Below, piece after piece: positions 8,750 to 17,083 of a stretch of DNA of 64,000 nt. A model generated the notes under the pieces. That model was not told where the DNA came from. It did not search any database and worked only from the letters and a program-made list of their open reading frames with translations. The DNA is from an uncultured Rubrobacteraceae bacterium. GTDB taxonomy: Bacteria > Actinomycetota > Rubrobacteria > Rubrobacterales > Rubrobacteraceae. How positions within the stretch are numbered: the first letter of the stretch is position 1; every line of letters begins with the position of its first letter. Location of the stretch: positions 26,738 through 90,737 of the forward strand of contig CADCVH010000051.1 in assembly GCA_902806085.1 (NCBI GenBank). Direction: 5' to 3'. A program made the translations under genes and the position numbers.

Positions 8750-9394
8750 CTACAGACCTTGCTCGACCATGTCCAGCAGGCGCTGCCCGACGTGTTGCGC
8801 CTGCGTCTTATCCAGACCTCGTAAGGGGCCATCGATGAGGAGCATGGCGAGGCCGTGCACGGCGGACCAGGCCAGGAACTCGGCGTTCGGGCGACGCTCG
8901 CGCGGTAGGACGCCCGCCTCGACGAGCTCGTCCAGGGTGGCGGTAAGCAGTTGGAAAGGGGTCAGGCCGCCGCCCCCGGCCCTGGCCGGGCTGGCCGCGC
9001 TGCGAAGGTTGTCTGAGGCCGAGAACGCCGTGCGGAACAGCCCCGGCTCGGCCCCGGCGAACCTGAGGTAGCCGGTGCCGACGGCACGCAGGCGGGCGCG
9101 CGCGCGGCCGGCGGGGTCCTCCTTGCAGGGCAACCCGGCCAACTCGGCCTCTATCGCCACGGCGAGGGCCGACTGGGCGGCCGAGCAGACCGCGTCCAGA
9201 AGCGCGCGCCGGTCGGCGAAGTGCCGGTACGCAGCGCTCGGCGCCACGCCCGCCCTTCGGGTCGCCTCGCGCAGCACCACCGCCTCCGGCCCGCCCCCCC
9301 GCGCCAGCTCCGTGCCCGCGTCGAGAAGCGCGCGGCGCAGATCGCCGTGGCGGTACGTCACGCGCTTGGATGCCCCTGTTTCCGAGCCCCTCAT
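8750..9394 (-). CDS. TetR-family transcriptional regulator
   Basis: About 214 residues from ATG 9394, with an N-terminal helix-turn-helix (RHGDLRRALLDAGTEL, then VAPSAAYRHFADRRALLDAV, residues about 12-65) and a ligand-binding C-domain of the WHG type (FLAWSAVHGLAMLLIDGPL). The frame is open back to 9466 but that part crosses the operator region and is not TetR-like. It is divergent from the hydrolase operon at 9695, and two near-palindromic boxes (9448-9462, 9487-9501) lie in between. It probably represses itself and the hydrolase/DHFR genes; the ligand is unknown. Confidence 0.87.
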   Translation of the reverse strand: MRGSETGASKRVTYRHGDLRRALLDAGTELARGGGPEAVVLREATRRAGVAPSAAYRHFADRRALLDAVCSAAQSALAVAIEAELAGLPCKEDPAGRARARLRAVGTGYLRFAGAEPGLFRTAFSASDNLRSAASPARAGGGGLTPFQLLTATLDELVEAGVLPRERRPNAEFLAWSAVHGLAMLLIDGPLRGLDKTQAQHVGQRLLDMVEQGL

Positions 9395-9447
9395 AGCCCT
9401 CTCACGAGACCGTTTTCTACCAACCACACAACGGCAAATTACCCATT

Positions 9448-9501
9448 GTGAACACTGTACACGCACCGTATTCTACCCGTGTGATCGTGAACACCGTACA
9501 C
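9448..9501. promoter_or_regulatory. twin operator boxes between tetR and the hydrolase operon
   Basis: Two copies of GTGAACAC(T/C)GTACAC at 9448-9462 and 9487-9501, differing at one base and starting 39 bp apart, close to four helical turns. Each box is an imperfect 15-bp palindrome (12 of 15 positions symmetric in the first). They lie 54-107 bp upstream of the tetR start and about 195 bp upstream of ATG 9695. Position and symmetry fit a TetR-family operator; binding is inferred. Confidence 0.65.
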
Positions 9502-9694
9502 ATAAGCGGGTTGTGGGGAAGCAGGGCGCTGGCGGGAGGGGACACCGACGTATGGTCCCGGGCAGGGGACCGATGGGCCCGGGCGGGAGCAAGGTGGCCG
9601 TGGCGGGCGCTGTCGCGGGCATGGGTACGCCCTCTCGATAGCCCGTCCTCCGCGTCGGTGGTGCCCCCCGAAAATGCTCCGGGAGGGAGAAAAG

Positions 9695-10522
9695 ATGGCC
9701 GGTAATAACGGGGGCGCATATGCGGAGGTGAACGGCCTCGGTATGTACTACGAGGTCCACGGCGCGGGGGAACCGCTGGTCCTGCTGCATGGCGGCGTTG
9801 GCGCGATCGAGATGTTCGGTGAGGTCCTGCCGCTGCTCGCGGAGGGCCGCCGGGTCGTCGCCGTCGACCTGCAGGCCCACGGACGGACGGCCGACGTCGG
9901 CCGTCCGCTCACCTACGGGCAGATGGCCGACGACGTGGCAGCCTTGATCTGGCACCTCGGCCTCGAGAGGGCCGACGTCATGGGCTATTCCCTGGGGGGC
10001 GGCGTCGCTTTGCAGGCCGCTATCCGGCACCCCGGGGCCGTGCGTAAGCTCGTGGTCGTCTCGACGCCATTCAAGCGGGACGGATGGTTTCCGGAGGTCC
10101 TGGCCGGGATGGGACAGATGGGTCCCGAGGCCGCGGAGCCGATGAAGCAGACCCCGATGTACGGGCTTTACTCCCGCATAGCGCCGAGGCCCGGGGACTG
10201 GCCGGTGCTGCTGACGAAGCTGGGTGAGCTTCTGCGGGAGGACTACGATTGGTCGGAAGAGGTGGCGGCGATGGGGACGCCGGCGATGATCGTGGTCGGG
10301 GACGCCGACAGCGTCCGCGCCGCCCACGCCGTGGAGTTCTTCGGGCTGCTCGGCGGCGGCCTTGCCGACGCCGGGTGGGATGGGTCGGGGAGGCCCGACT
10401 CCAGGCTCGCCATCCTGCCCGCCACGACGCACCACGACATCTTCTTCTCGCCCGCGTTGGCGCACGCCGTCGCGCCGTTCCTCGACGCGCCCATGCCGGA
10501 GACCGGGGGAGGATCGAGGTGA
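9695..10522 (+). CDS. alpha/beta hydrolase
   Basis: 275 residues of an alpha/beta-fold hydrolase: HGAGEPLVLLHGG oxyanion segment, nucleophile elbow GYSLGGG, acid in VVGDADSV and histidine in ATTHHDI. The cap is short. Substrate unknown. ATG 9695 follows GGGAGGGAG and starts before the conserved N-terminus; ATG 9674 is possible. The stop overlaps the GTG of the DHFR-like gene at 10519. The protein is a clear paralogue of 14078-14896, and both are followed by DHFR-like genes. Likely controlled by the divergent TetR. Confidence 0.85.
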   Translation: MAGNNGGAYAEVNGLGMYYEVHGAGEPLVLLHGGVGAIEMFGEVLPLLAEGRRVVAVDLQAHGRTADVGRPLTYGQMADDVAALIWHLGLERADVMGYSLGGGVALQAAIRHPGAVRKLVVVSTPFKRDGWFPEVLAGMGQMGPEAAEPMKQTPMYGLYSRIAPRPGDWPVLLTKLGELLREDYDWSEEVAAMGTPAMIVVGDADSVRAAHAVEFFGLLGGGLADAGWDGSGRPDSRLAILPATTHHDIFFSPALAHAVAPFLDAPMPETGGGSR

Positions 10523-11082
10523 GGAAAGTGATCGCGTGGGAGTTCGTGTCGCTCGACGGCGTGATGGAAAGGCCGGAGACGTGGGTCTCCCCGTACCTGA
10601 ACGACGAGTTGGAGGAGGCGAACGAGTCGGGGAGGGCCGCCTCGGACGCCATGCTGCTTGGACGGATGACCTACCAGGTGTTTGCCGATTACTGGCCCTA
10701 CCAGACCGCCGAAGGCGGACCCATCGCGGACTACATCAACACCACGCCCAAGTACGTCGTCTCCCAGACCCTCGATACGGTCGCGTGGCAAAACTCGGAG
10801 CTGATCCGCGGCGACGTCACGGGGGAAGTCCTCAGGCTGAAGCGGCAGCCCGGGAAAAACATAACGATCCTCGGCAGCGGCGCCCTGGTCCGGTCGCTGC
10901 TGCGCGACGACCTCATCGACGAGCTCGGGCTGATGGTCTTCCCGATCGTGCTGGGCAAAGGGAAACGCCTCTTCGAAGACTGGCAAGGCCCGAAGGGGCT
11001 GGAACTCGTGCATTCCAAGACCCTCGGCACGGGCGTCCTCTCTCTCACCTACCGGTTGGCACGAAAAGAGGCGGAAGGATGA
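10519..11082 (+). CDS. dihydrofolate reductase-like (RibD C-terminal domain) protein
   Basis: 187 residues of the DHFR-fold family related to the RibD reductase domain. It opens with RKVIAWEFVSLDGVME and carries LLGRMTYQVFADYWP, then GKNITILGSGALVRSLL and a C-terminal IDELGLMVFPIVLGKGKRLF. These proteins bind NADPH; most have no known substrate. GTG 10519 overlaps the hydrolase stop (GTGA) and has GGGAGGAT upstream. It is intact, in contrast to related remnants at 15479 and 18092. Confidence 0.88.
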   Translation: MRKVIAWEFVSLDGVMERPETWVSPYLNDELEEANESGRAASDAMLLGRMTYQVFADYWPYQTAEGGPIADYINTTPKYVVSQTLDTVAWQNSELIRGDVTGEVLRLKRQPGKNITILGSGALVRSLLRDDLIDELGLMVFPIVLGKGKRLFEDWQGPKGLELVHSKTLGTGVLSLTYRLARKEAEG

Positions 11083-11186
11083 CGATTGTGGACTGCAGCA
11101 ACGCCAAAACCCTCCAATCGTCGCCAGGGCCGAACCCCGCGCTCGCCGACGGCCAACCGTTTGCCGACGGGAGAACGGTGTGGTGA
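11079..11186 (+). CDS. 35-residue ORF coupled to the DHFR-like gene
   Basis: ATG 11079 overlaps the preceding stop (ATGA) and has GAGGCGGAAGG just upstream, so it is placed to be translated. The product has no recognisable domain, and its stop overlaps the start region of the next gene. It may be a leader, the mutated N-terminus of the methyltransferase that follows, or chance. Confidence 0.3.
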   Translation: MTIVDCSNAKTLQSSPGPNPALADGQPFADGRTVW

Positions 11187-12172
11187 GCGAGAGGTTGAGA
11201 TCGGTCGTCGAGCAACTCGACGTCCGGCCGGGTGACCGGGTGCTCGAGATCGGGTGCGGGCACGGGGTCGCGGCGACGCTCGTCTGCGGGCGGCTCGAAG
11301 GGGGAAAGCTAACCGCGGTCGACCGCTCGGCGAAGATGATCCGGGCCGCGACGCGCCGGAACGCGGCTTACGTCGAAGCCGGCAGGGCCGAGTTTCTCGT
11401 CGCGACCCTCGAGGACCTCGACCTCGGAGGCCGCCGCTTCGACAAGATCTTCGCGGTCCGCGTGGGCCTCTTTCACCGCGACCCGGAGCGTGCGCGCGGC
11501 CTCGCGGAGAGGTGGCTCGCGCCCGGCGGAGAACTCTTCGTCTTCTACGACCAGCCGACGGGACCCGCCGTGTCCCCGCCGCCGGCCCAGATAAAAGAAT
11601 CGGAAAAACAGCGGGGAAGGGAAGCCATGGCAAGAGGAGTGTTGTTCGTTCACGGTGGCGGGGAGGGGGCACACGAGGCGGACGAGAGGCTGGCGTCAAG
11701 CCTGCAAGGCGCGCTCGGGACCGCGCACGACGTGCGTTGTCCGAAGATGCCGGACGAAGACGGCCCCGAGTACGGGGCGTGGAGAGACCGGATAGCAAGT
11801 GAGCTCGCCGCGCTGGATGGCGAGGTGGTCCTCGTCGGGCATTCTCTTGGGGCTTCGATCCTGTTGAAGTACCTCTCCGAAGAAGAGCCGAAGAGGCCCA
11901 TCGCCGGCCTGTTCCTCACCGCCCCGCCGTATTGGGGTGCCGAGGATTGGGAAGTCGCCGAGTACGAGCTACGCAGAGACTTCGCGTCCAGGCTCCCGGG
12001 AGAGCTGCCGGTGTTCCTGTATCACAGCCGCGACGACGAATCGGTGCCGTTCGAGCACCTCGCGCTGTACGCAGAAAAACTTCCGCGGGCAACCGCCCGA
12101 GAGTTCGACGGGCGCGGACACCAGTTCGACGACGACCTCTCCGAAGTCGCCCTGGATATCCGAGGGTTGTAA
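11180..12172 (+). CDS. chimera: truncated SAM methyltransferase fused to RBBP9-like alpha/beta hydrolase
   Basis: A single 330-residue frame. Residues 1 to about 130 are the start of a class I methyltransferase: DRVLEIGCGHGVAATLV (SAM-binding glycine loop), then LTAVDRSAKMI and LAPGGELFVFYDQP. The frame then passes without a stop through a charged linker into ARGVLFVHGGGEGAHEAD, the start of a small serine hydrolase with elbow VGHSLGASILL, acid in HSRDDESVP and a C-terminal GRGHQF. The methyltransferase lacks its last strands. ATG 11627, preceded by GGGGAAGGGAAG, would make the hydrolase alone (about 181 residues), so the hydrolase may be the only functional product. Confidence 0.75.
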   Translation: MVSERLRSVVEQLDVRPGDRVLEIGCGHGVAATLVCGRLEGGKLTAVDRSAKMIRAATRRNAAYVEAGRAEFLVATLEDLDLGGRRFDKIFAVRVGLFHRDPERARGLAERWLAPGGELFVFYDQPTGPAVSPPPAQIKESEKQRGREAMARGVLFVHGGGEGAHEADERLASSLQGALGTAHDVRCPKMPDEDGPEYGAWRDRIASELAALDGEVVLVGHSLGASILLKYLSEEEPKRPIAGLFLTAPPYWGAEDWEVAEYELRRDFASRLPGELPVFLYHSRDDESVPFEHLALYAEKLPRATAREFDGRGHQFDDDLSEVALDIRGL

Positions 12173-12181
12173 GGGGAATTC

Positions 12182-12484
12182 GTGGAGAAGACGCGCTCGA
12201 AAGACGGCACGAAGGTCGCCTTCGAACACCTGGGTGAAGGCAGGCCGGTCATCGTGGTGGGCGGGCAGCTCTGCGGTCGGGCGGGTTACCGCCCGACCGC
12301 AGAGGAGCTGGCGAAGCATTCCGCCGTGCTGAATTACGACCGCCGGGGCCGGGACGCAAGCGGCGACACGGCGCCTTACGCGATCGAGCGCGAGATTGAA
12401 GACATCGGCGCCCTCGTCGCCGTTGCCGGGGGGAGCGCAGATCCGAGAGAGATGCGGCGTCCGACGAAGAGGAGGAGACCATGA
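12182..12484 (+). pseudogene. alpha/beta hydrolase, N-terminal fragment
   Basis: GTG 12182 opens KTRSKDGTKVAFEHLGEG, then VIVVGGQLCGRAGY and NYDRRGRDASGDT, the start of a common actinobacterial alpha/beta hydrolase. After IEDIGALVAVAGGSA, where the nucleophile elbow should come next, the sequence turns into an arginine-rich tail and stops at 12484. About two thirds of the protein is missing, including all catalytic residues except possibly part of the oxyanion region. The deletion joins it directly to the next gene, with a 4-base overlap. Confidence 0.75.
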
Positions 12485-12906
12485 GCGATATCGGTACCAC
12501 GAGGAGGACGCGGGGGGCACAGGCGGCGAGCAGGGGACGCGCCGCGACCGCCGCGCTGTGGGTGCTCCAGGCCCTGCTGGCGGCCGTGTTCGCGATGGCA
12601 GGGTTCGCCAAGATGGGCGGCGACCCGGCGACGGTGGAGATGTTCGCCACCATCGGCATCGGCCAGTGGTTCCGCTACGCGGTGGGGGTCCTGGAGATCG
12701 CGGGCGCCATCGGGGTGCTGGTCCCGCGCCTCTCTGCGCTGGCCGCGCTCGGGCTGGTCTGCCTGATGGCGGGCGCGGCCCTCACCAACCTGTTCGTCCT
12801 CGGCGCGAGCCCGTTGCTACCGGCTTGCCTGCTGGTGGCGGGCGCACTTGTAGCCTGGGGCCGCCGGCCGAGGACCGAGGCCCTGGCCGACAGGACCGGA
12901 CGTTGA
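12481..12906 (+). CDS. DoxX-family membrane protein
   Basis: 141 residues: a charged N-terminus of about 20 residues and four hydrophobic segments. The first contains LQALLAAVFAMAGFAKM, typical of the DoxX/DoxD-like family, and the second follows the family's short FATIGIGQWFRYAVGVLEI segment. DoxX-like proteins are small membrane proteins associated with redox or sulfur stress in some bacteria; the role here is unknown. ATG 12481 has AGGAGGAG upstream and overlaps the stop of the hydrolase remnant. Confidence 0.85.
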   Translation: MSDIGTTRRTRGAQAASRGRAATAALWVLQALLAAVFAMAGFAKMGGDPATVEMFATIGIGQWFRYAVGVLEIAGAIGVLVPRLSALAALGLVCLMAGAALTNLFVLGASPLLPACLLVAGALVAWGRRPRTEALADRTGR

Positions 12907-12949
12907 GCCGTACCCGCACGTCCAAACGCCGTCAAGAACGGAGACGCGC

Positions 12950-14062
12950 ATGAACGACCTTCAGCGGCAGGTTCAGGAAGCCATCGACGATCTCGTCGAG
13001 TCCGGTGCCGAGCGGGGTTTACAGGTGGCCGTTTACCGGGACGGCGAGCCGGTGGTAGATGCCGTCGCCGGCGTGGCCGACCCCGCAACCGGCCGCCCGG
13101 TCGGTTCGGACACCCCCTTCTACGCCTACTCGACCGGCAAGGGCGCGACCGCGGCCGTGGCGCACGTCCTCGTCGAGCGTGGCCTCTTCGGTTACGACAC
13201 CCCCGTCGTCGGGCTATGGCCGGAGTTCGGCGCCCACGGCAAGGAAGCCGCGACCGTGCGGCACGTCCTGACGCACACCGTGGGCGTGCCGGGGGTACCG
13301 GCAGACACGACGCCAGAGGACCTGTGCGACTGGGAGAAGATGTGCGCCGTGATCGCCGCCGCCGAGCCCTGGTGGGAGCCGGGGACCGGGACCGCGTATC
13401 ACGCCTACACGTTCGGCTACATCGTCGGGGAACTCGTGCGCCGGGCCACCGGCACGCCCATCTCGCAGGTTCTGCGGGAGGAGGTGGCCGCCCCGCTCGG
13501 CATCGCCGACGAGCTGTACTTCGGAGTGCCGGAACCCGAGCTTGGCAGGCTGGCGCGGCTGGAGGACCAGGAGGGCGCCGCGGAATTCCTGGCCTCCATC
13601 CCGGACGATTCGCCGTTCCTCAAATGGGGGCCCCGCGCGACGGTCCCGACCGCCGGATTCGGCAACCGCCCCGACGTGCTGATGGCCGACATCCCCGCCG
13701 GCGGCAAGATGTCGGCGCGCGCGATGGCCCGCATGTACGCAGGACTTTTGGGCGAGGTGGGCGGCGTGCGGCTCCTCTCGCCCGCGCGGCTGCGCGAGGT
13801 CTCCGCAGTGGCGTACAGCGGCGTCGATGAGATCATGGGGAACCCGGTAACGTGGGCCCTGGGCTTTCCCGTCGGCCAGATCGGGTCAAACGCGCAACAG
13901 ACGCCGACCGCGTTCGGGTGGGGAGGGGTCGGTGGGAGCTACGCCGGCGCCGACACCGCCACCGGGACCACGTTCGCGCTGACCAAGAACCGGCTCTCCC
14001 CCGATTTCGGCGCCGCCGAGCACATCGCCGGCATCGTCAAGAAATTCTTCGCCGAAAGCTAA
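12950..14062 (+). CDS. serine hydrolase of the beta-lactamase/EstB family
   Basis: 370 residues of the class C beta-lactamase/penicillin-binding fold. The S-x-x-K motif is in YSTGKGATA (about residue 60), a tyrosine motif is in YHAYTFGYIVGELV, and a C-terminal GWGGVGGSYAG provides the third box. No signal peptide is visible, which favours a cytoplasmic esterase (EstB-like) over a penicillin-interacting enzyme. ATG 12950 follows GGAGACGCGC. Gap of 43 bases after doxX. Confidence 0.87.
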   Translation: MNDLQRQVQEAIDDLVESGAERGLQVAVYRDGEPVVDAVAGVADPATGRPVGSDTPFYAYSTGKGATAAVAHVLVERGLFGYDTPVVGLWPEFGAHGKEAATVRHVLTHTVGVPGVPADTTPEDLCDWEKMCAVIAAAEPWWEPGTGTAYHAYTFGYIVGELVRRATGTPISQVLREEVAAPLGIADELYFGVPEPELGRLARLEDQEGAAEFLASIPDDSPFLKWGPRATVPTAGFGNRPDVLMADIPAGGKMSARAMARMYAGLLGEVGGVRLLSPARLREVSAVAYSGVDEIMGNPVTWALGFPVGQIGSNAQQTPTAFGWGGVGGSYAGADTATGTTFALTKNRLSPDFGAAEHIAGIVKKFFAES

Positions 14063-14077
14063 AAAGAAAGGAACGAG

Positions 14078-14896
14078 ATGGCAAACGCAGAAGCTCAGAC
14101 CGGGTACGCCCCGGTGAACGGCCTCGAGATGTACTACGAGGTCCACGGCGCGGGAGATCCGCTCGTCCTGCTACACGGCGCCTACATGACCATCGGCGAC
14201 ACAGGGCCCATCCTGACCGGCCTCGCCGAGGGCCGTCGGGTGATAGCCGCCGAGATGCAGGGACACGGGCGTACCGCCGACGTCGACCGCCCGATAACCT
14301 ACGGGCAGATGGCCGACGACGTGGCCGCCCTACTGGGACACCTAAGGGTTGATAAGGCCGACGTCTTCGGCTACAGCATGGGCGCCGGCGTCGGCCTGCA
14401 ACTCGCCATCAGGCACCCCGGCCTGGTGCGCAGGCTTGTCGCCGTCTCGGTCTCCTACACGAGCGACGGCATGCAGCCCGAGCTGCACGAGATGGCCCTG
14501 AGCATCACGCCGGAGATGTTCGCCGGGTCCCCTTTCGAGACGATTTACAAGGAGATCGCGCCGAACCCCGAAGACTTTCCCACGCTGGTCGAGAAGCTCA
14601 AGCGGCTCGACACCACGCCCTACGATTGGGGCGCCGAGAACGTCCGGGGGATCGAGACGCCGACGATGGTCGTTGTCGGCGACGCCGACGCCGTCCGCAT
14701 CGAGCATGCCGTCGAGATGTTCCGGTTGCTCGGGGGCGGGGCAATGGGAGACCTGGCAGGCCTCTCCAAGCACCGGCTCGCGGTGCTCCCGGGCACCACC
14801 CACTTTGTCCCCCCGGGCAGCGGGGTCTTCGACCGCGCCGACTGGCTGCTGGCGATGGTCCTCCCGTTCCTCGACGGGCCCGAGGCGGCGGAATAG
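14078..14896 (+). CDS. alpha/beta hydrolase, second copy
   Basis: 272 residues, paralogous to 9695-10522. Shared segments include VNGL-MYYEVHGAG, LAEGRRV, GHGRTADVDRP and TYGQMADDVAAL. Catalytic elements are elbow GYSMGAG, acid in VVGDADAV and histidine in GTTHFV. The gene starts 15 bases after the serine hydrolase with AAAGGAACG before the ATG. It is followed by a DHFR-like gene, repeating the order seen at 9.7-11.1 kb. Substrate unknown. Confidence 0.86.
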   Translation: MANAEAQTGYAPVNGLEMYYEVHGAGDPLVLLHGAYMTIGDTGPILTGLAEGRRVIAAEMQGHGRTADVDRPITYGQMADDVAALLGHLRVDKADVFGYSMGAGVGLQLAIRHPGLVRRLVAVSVSYTSDGMQPELHEMALSITPEMFAGSPFETIYKEIAPNPEDFPTLVEKLKRLDTTPYDWGAENVRGIETPTMVVVGDADAVRIEHAVEMFRLLGGGAMGDLAGLSKHRLAVLPGTTHFVPPGSGVFDRADWLLAMVLPFLDGPEAAE

Positions 14897-14922
14897 ACAT
14901 CAGCGGCGGCAGGGAGGCTCCC

Positions 14923-15477
14923 GTGAGCAAGGTTCTGCTGGACATGAGCATGTCGCTGGACGGGTTCGTCGCCGGTCCGAACGGCGAGGACGGGGGACTC
15001 CACGACTGGTTCTTCTCGCCCGCCGGCGCCGAGGCCGTCGACGAGTCGGTCAGGAACACCGGGGCGATCTTGATCGGCCGCCGGACCTACGATCAGGGGG
15101 ACAGGCTGGGCGGTTTCGCGCACAGCCCCTACGCCGTGGAGCATTTCGTCCTCACCCACGGCGCGCCGGAGAGGCCGGCGAGGGGGGAGATGAGGTTCAC
15201 CTTCGTAACCGACGGCATAGAGAGCGCCGTCGAACGGGCGAAAGTGGCCGCCGGTGAAAGGAACGTGGCCGTGGGGGGCGGTGCGAGCATCGCCCAACAG
15301 TGCCTGAAAGCCGGGCTCGTCGACGAGATACAGGTCCATCTGGTGCCCGCGCTGCTCGGTAGAGGCATCCGATTGTTCGAGCATCTGGGCGACGGGAAGA
15401 TCGGGCTGGAGACGACCAGGGTGGTCGACGCCCCCGGCGTTACGCACCTCATGTACCGCGTCGTTGAGGAGGGCTGA
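14923..15477 (+). CDS. dihydrofolate reductase-like protein, second copy
   Basis: 184 residues of the RibD-like DHFR-fold family: SKVLLDMSMSLDGFVAGPNG at the N-terminus, ILIGRRTYDQGD, a glycine-rich NVAVGGGASIAQQCL and C-terminal IQVHLVPALLGRGIRLFEHL. GTG 14923 has AGGGAGG 5 bases upstream. The frame is open far upstream but only as a shadow of the hydrolase. Complete and apparently functional; substrate unknown. Confidence 0.87.
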   Translation: MSKVLLDMSMSLDGFVAGPNGEDGGLHDWFFSPAGAEAVDESVRNTGAILIGRRTYDQGDRLGGFAHSPYAVEHFVLTHGAPERPARGEMRFTFVTDGIESAVERAKVAAGERNVAVGGGASIAQQCLKAGLVDEIQVHLVPALLGRGIRLFEHLGDGKIGLETTRVVDAPGVTHLMYRVVEEG

Positions 15478-15478
15478 C

Positions 15479-15589
15479 GTGGGGAGACGGGTCGTATCGG
15501 GATTCGTGTCGTTGGACGTCGCGATGGAGTGCGGGGTGGCGTTGTTCCCACCTACCGGGTGCCGGCGACGGAAGCGGGAGGATAGATGA
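15479..15589 (+). pseudogene. DHFR-like protein, N-terminal stub
   Basis: GTG 15479 opens GRRVVSGFVSLDVAME, the N-terminal strand and SLDG-type loop of another DHFR-like protein, with Gly replaced by Val. After about 17 residues the similarity ends, and the frame stops at 15587-15589 after 36 codons, overlapping the next ATG. The catalytic fold is missing, so this is a deletion remnant. Confidence 0.6.
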
Positions 15590-16359
15590 CTCTTCTACTA
15601 CAGGACAAAAACGCCGTGATCTACGGTGCGGGCGGCTCCATCGGCGGCGCGGTCGCCCGGGCCTTCGCCCGCGAGGGGGCTAGGGTCTTCCTCGCCGGCC
15701 GCACCCGGGCCAAGCTCGACAGGGTCGCCGATGAGATCCGCTCGGGCGGTGGCGTGGCGGCGACGGCCGTGGTCGACGCCCTCGACGAGCGGGCCGTCGA
15801 GGAGCACGCCGGGGCAGTGGCCGAGGAGGCGGGGTGCATCGACGTCTCGTTCAACGCTGTCGGGGTGGATCACGTCCAGTTGGTACCCCTCTTGGAGATG
15901 CCGCCCGAAGATTTCATCCGTCCGGTTGCCGGCTACGCGACGACGCACCTGTTGACGGCGAGGGCCACGGCGCGGCGCATGGTCGAGAAGGGATCCGGCG
16001 TTATCCTGACGCTCTCTTCTTCGGCAGTCTCTGTGCCCGGCTCCGTGGGGGGCTTCGGGGTCGCGTGCGTGGCGATAGAGGCCCTCACCAAACAACTGGC
16101 GGCCGAGCTCGGGCCGCGCGGCATCCGGGTCGTGTGCCTGCGGCCGGAGGGAATCCCCGAGAGCTGGGAGGGGATCTCGACCGACGACTGGTCCGGGCCG
16201 CCGGGGGAGATCAAGGCCGCCCTGAAGGACAGGTCCTTGCTGGGGCGGCTGACGACGCTGGACGATGTGGGCGACGCGGCGGCCTTTATGGCCTCGGACC
16301 GGGCCGGCGCGATGACCGCGACCGTCGCCAACCTTACCTGCGGCACGATGGTCGACTAG
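15586..16359 (+). CDS. short-chain dehydrogenase/reductase
   Basis: 257 residues of the classical SDR family: nucleotide-binding VIYGAGGSIGGAVARAFA, a DALDE motif, and a catalytic region after SGVILTLSSSAVSV. The expected Y-x-x-x-K reads FGVACVAIEALTKQ, so the catalytic Tyr is replaced (FGVAC instead of a Tyr) while the Lys position appears as Thr/Lys. That makes activity uncertain. It might bind a dinucleotide without reducing ketones. ATG 15586 overlaps the previous stop and has CGGGAGGAT upstream. Confidence 0.82.
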   Translation: MTLLLQDKNAVIYGAGGSIGGAVARAFAREGARVFLAGRTRAKLDRVADEIRSGGGVAATAVVDALDERAVEEHAGAVAEEAGCIDVSFNAVGVDHVQLVPLLEMPPEDFIRPVAGYATTHLLTARATARRMVEKGSGVILTLSSSAVSVPGSVGGFGVACVAIEALTKQLAAELGPRGIRVVCLRPEGIPESWEGISTDDWSGPPGEIKAALKDRSLLGRLTTLDDVGDAAAFMASDRAGAMTATVANLTCGTMVD

Positions 16360-16596
16360 CGGCGTGGCCAGGCACGCCGACAGGGCTTCTGACGTACCGC
16401 GACGACCGCTCTTGCCCGGCCGGGTTCATGCGCCGGGTCGCGTGGAAGCGTCCGGACAACGCCCCGGGGGAGAACGACGGCGGCCACCTCGTCGCCTTCA
16501 GCCGGCCGAAGGAGCCGGCCGACCGCCCGGAGAACACCCGACCGGGCGGCGGAAGCCGGTCGAACACAGCCAACAACGATTCTCCGAGGAGGGCAC
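16360..16596. other. intergenic segment
   Basis: 237 bases with no convincing gene. A frame continuing from upstream gives TYRDDRSCPAGFMRRVAW, which reads like protein but has no start or family I recognise, so a further gene remnant is possible. The end holds GAGGAGGGC, the ribosome site for 16597. Confidence 0.4.
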
Positions 16597-17046
16597 GTGC
16601 CACGTCAGATGACGGAGAGAGAAAGCCAGGAGTTCCTCGCCGGGCCGCGGGTAGCCGTGCTGAGCGTCGCCGACGGCGACCGGCCGCCGCACGCCACGCC
16701 GGTCTGGTACGCCTACGAGCCGGGCGGAAACGTCAGCTTCTTTACCGGCACCCAGGGCCGGAGGTCCCGCAAGGCCAGGCTCGTCGAGCGGGCGGGCGCC
16801 GTGAGCCTGACGGTCCAGAGGGAGGAGTTTCCCTACGGGTACGTCACGATCAGGGGCGCCGTCGTCGGGGCCGACCGGCCACCATCGGCGGAGCAGGCGC
16901 TAGCGGTCGCCCGCCGGTACATGCCCGAAGAGCAGGCGCGAGGGTTCGTCCAAGCCGAGCTCGAGAGCCCATCGGGCGAGTTCGTGCTGTTCACGATCCG
17001 GCCAGATAGTTGGATGACCTTCGACTTCGCCGACGAGGTGGCGTAG
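16597..17046 (+). CDS. pyridoxamine 5'-phosphate oxidase-like (F420/FMN split-barrel) protein
   Basis: 149 residues of the split-beta-barrel family: FLAGPRVAVLSVADGDRPPHATPVWYAYEPGG at the N-terminus (flavin/F420 phosphate-binding strands) and later REEFPYGYVTIRGAV. Members reduce or oxidise small molecules with F420 or FMN. GTG 16597 follows GAGGAGGGC. No catalytic specificity can be read from sequence. It is the first of two such domains in a row. Confidence 0.82.
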   Translation: MPRQMTERESQEFLAGPRVAVLSVADGDRPPHATPVWYAYEPGGNVSFFTGTQGRRSRKARLVERAGAVSLTVQREEFPYGYVTIRGAVVGADRPPSAEQALAVARRYMPEEQARGFVQAELESPSGEFVLFTIRPDSWMTFDFADEVA

Positions 17047-17083
17047 GCGCAAGGTCCCGCGAAGCACGAGAAGGAGGAGGGAA

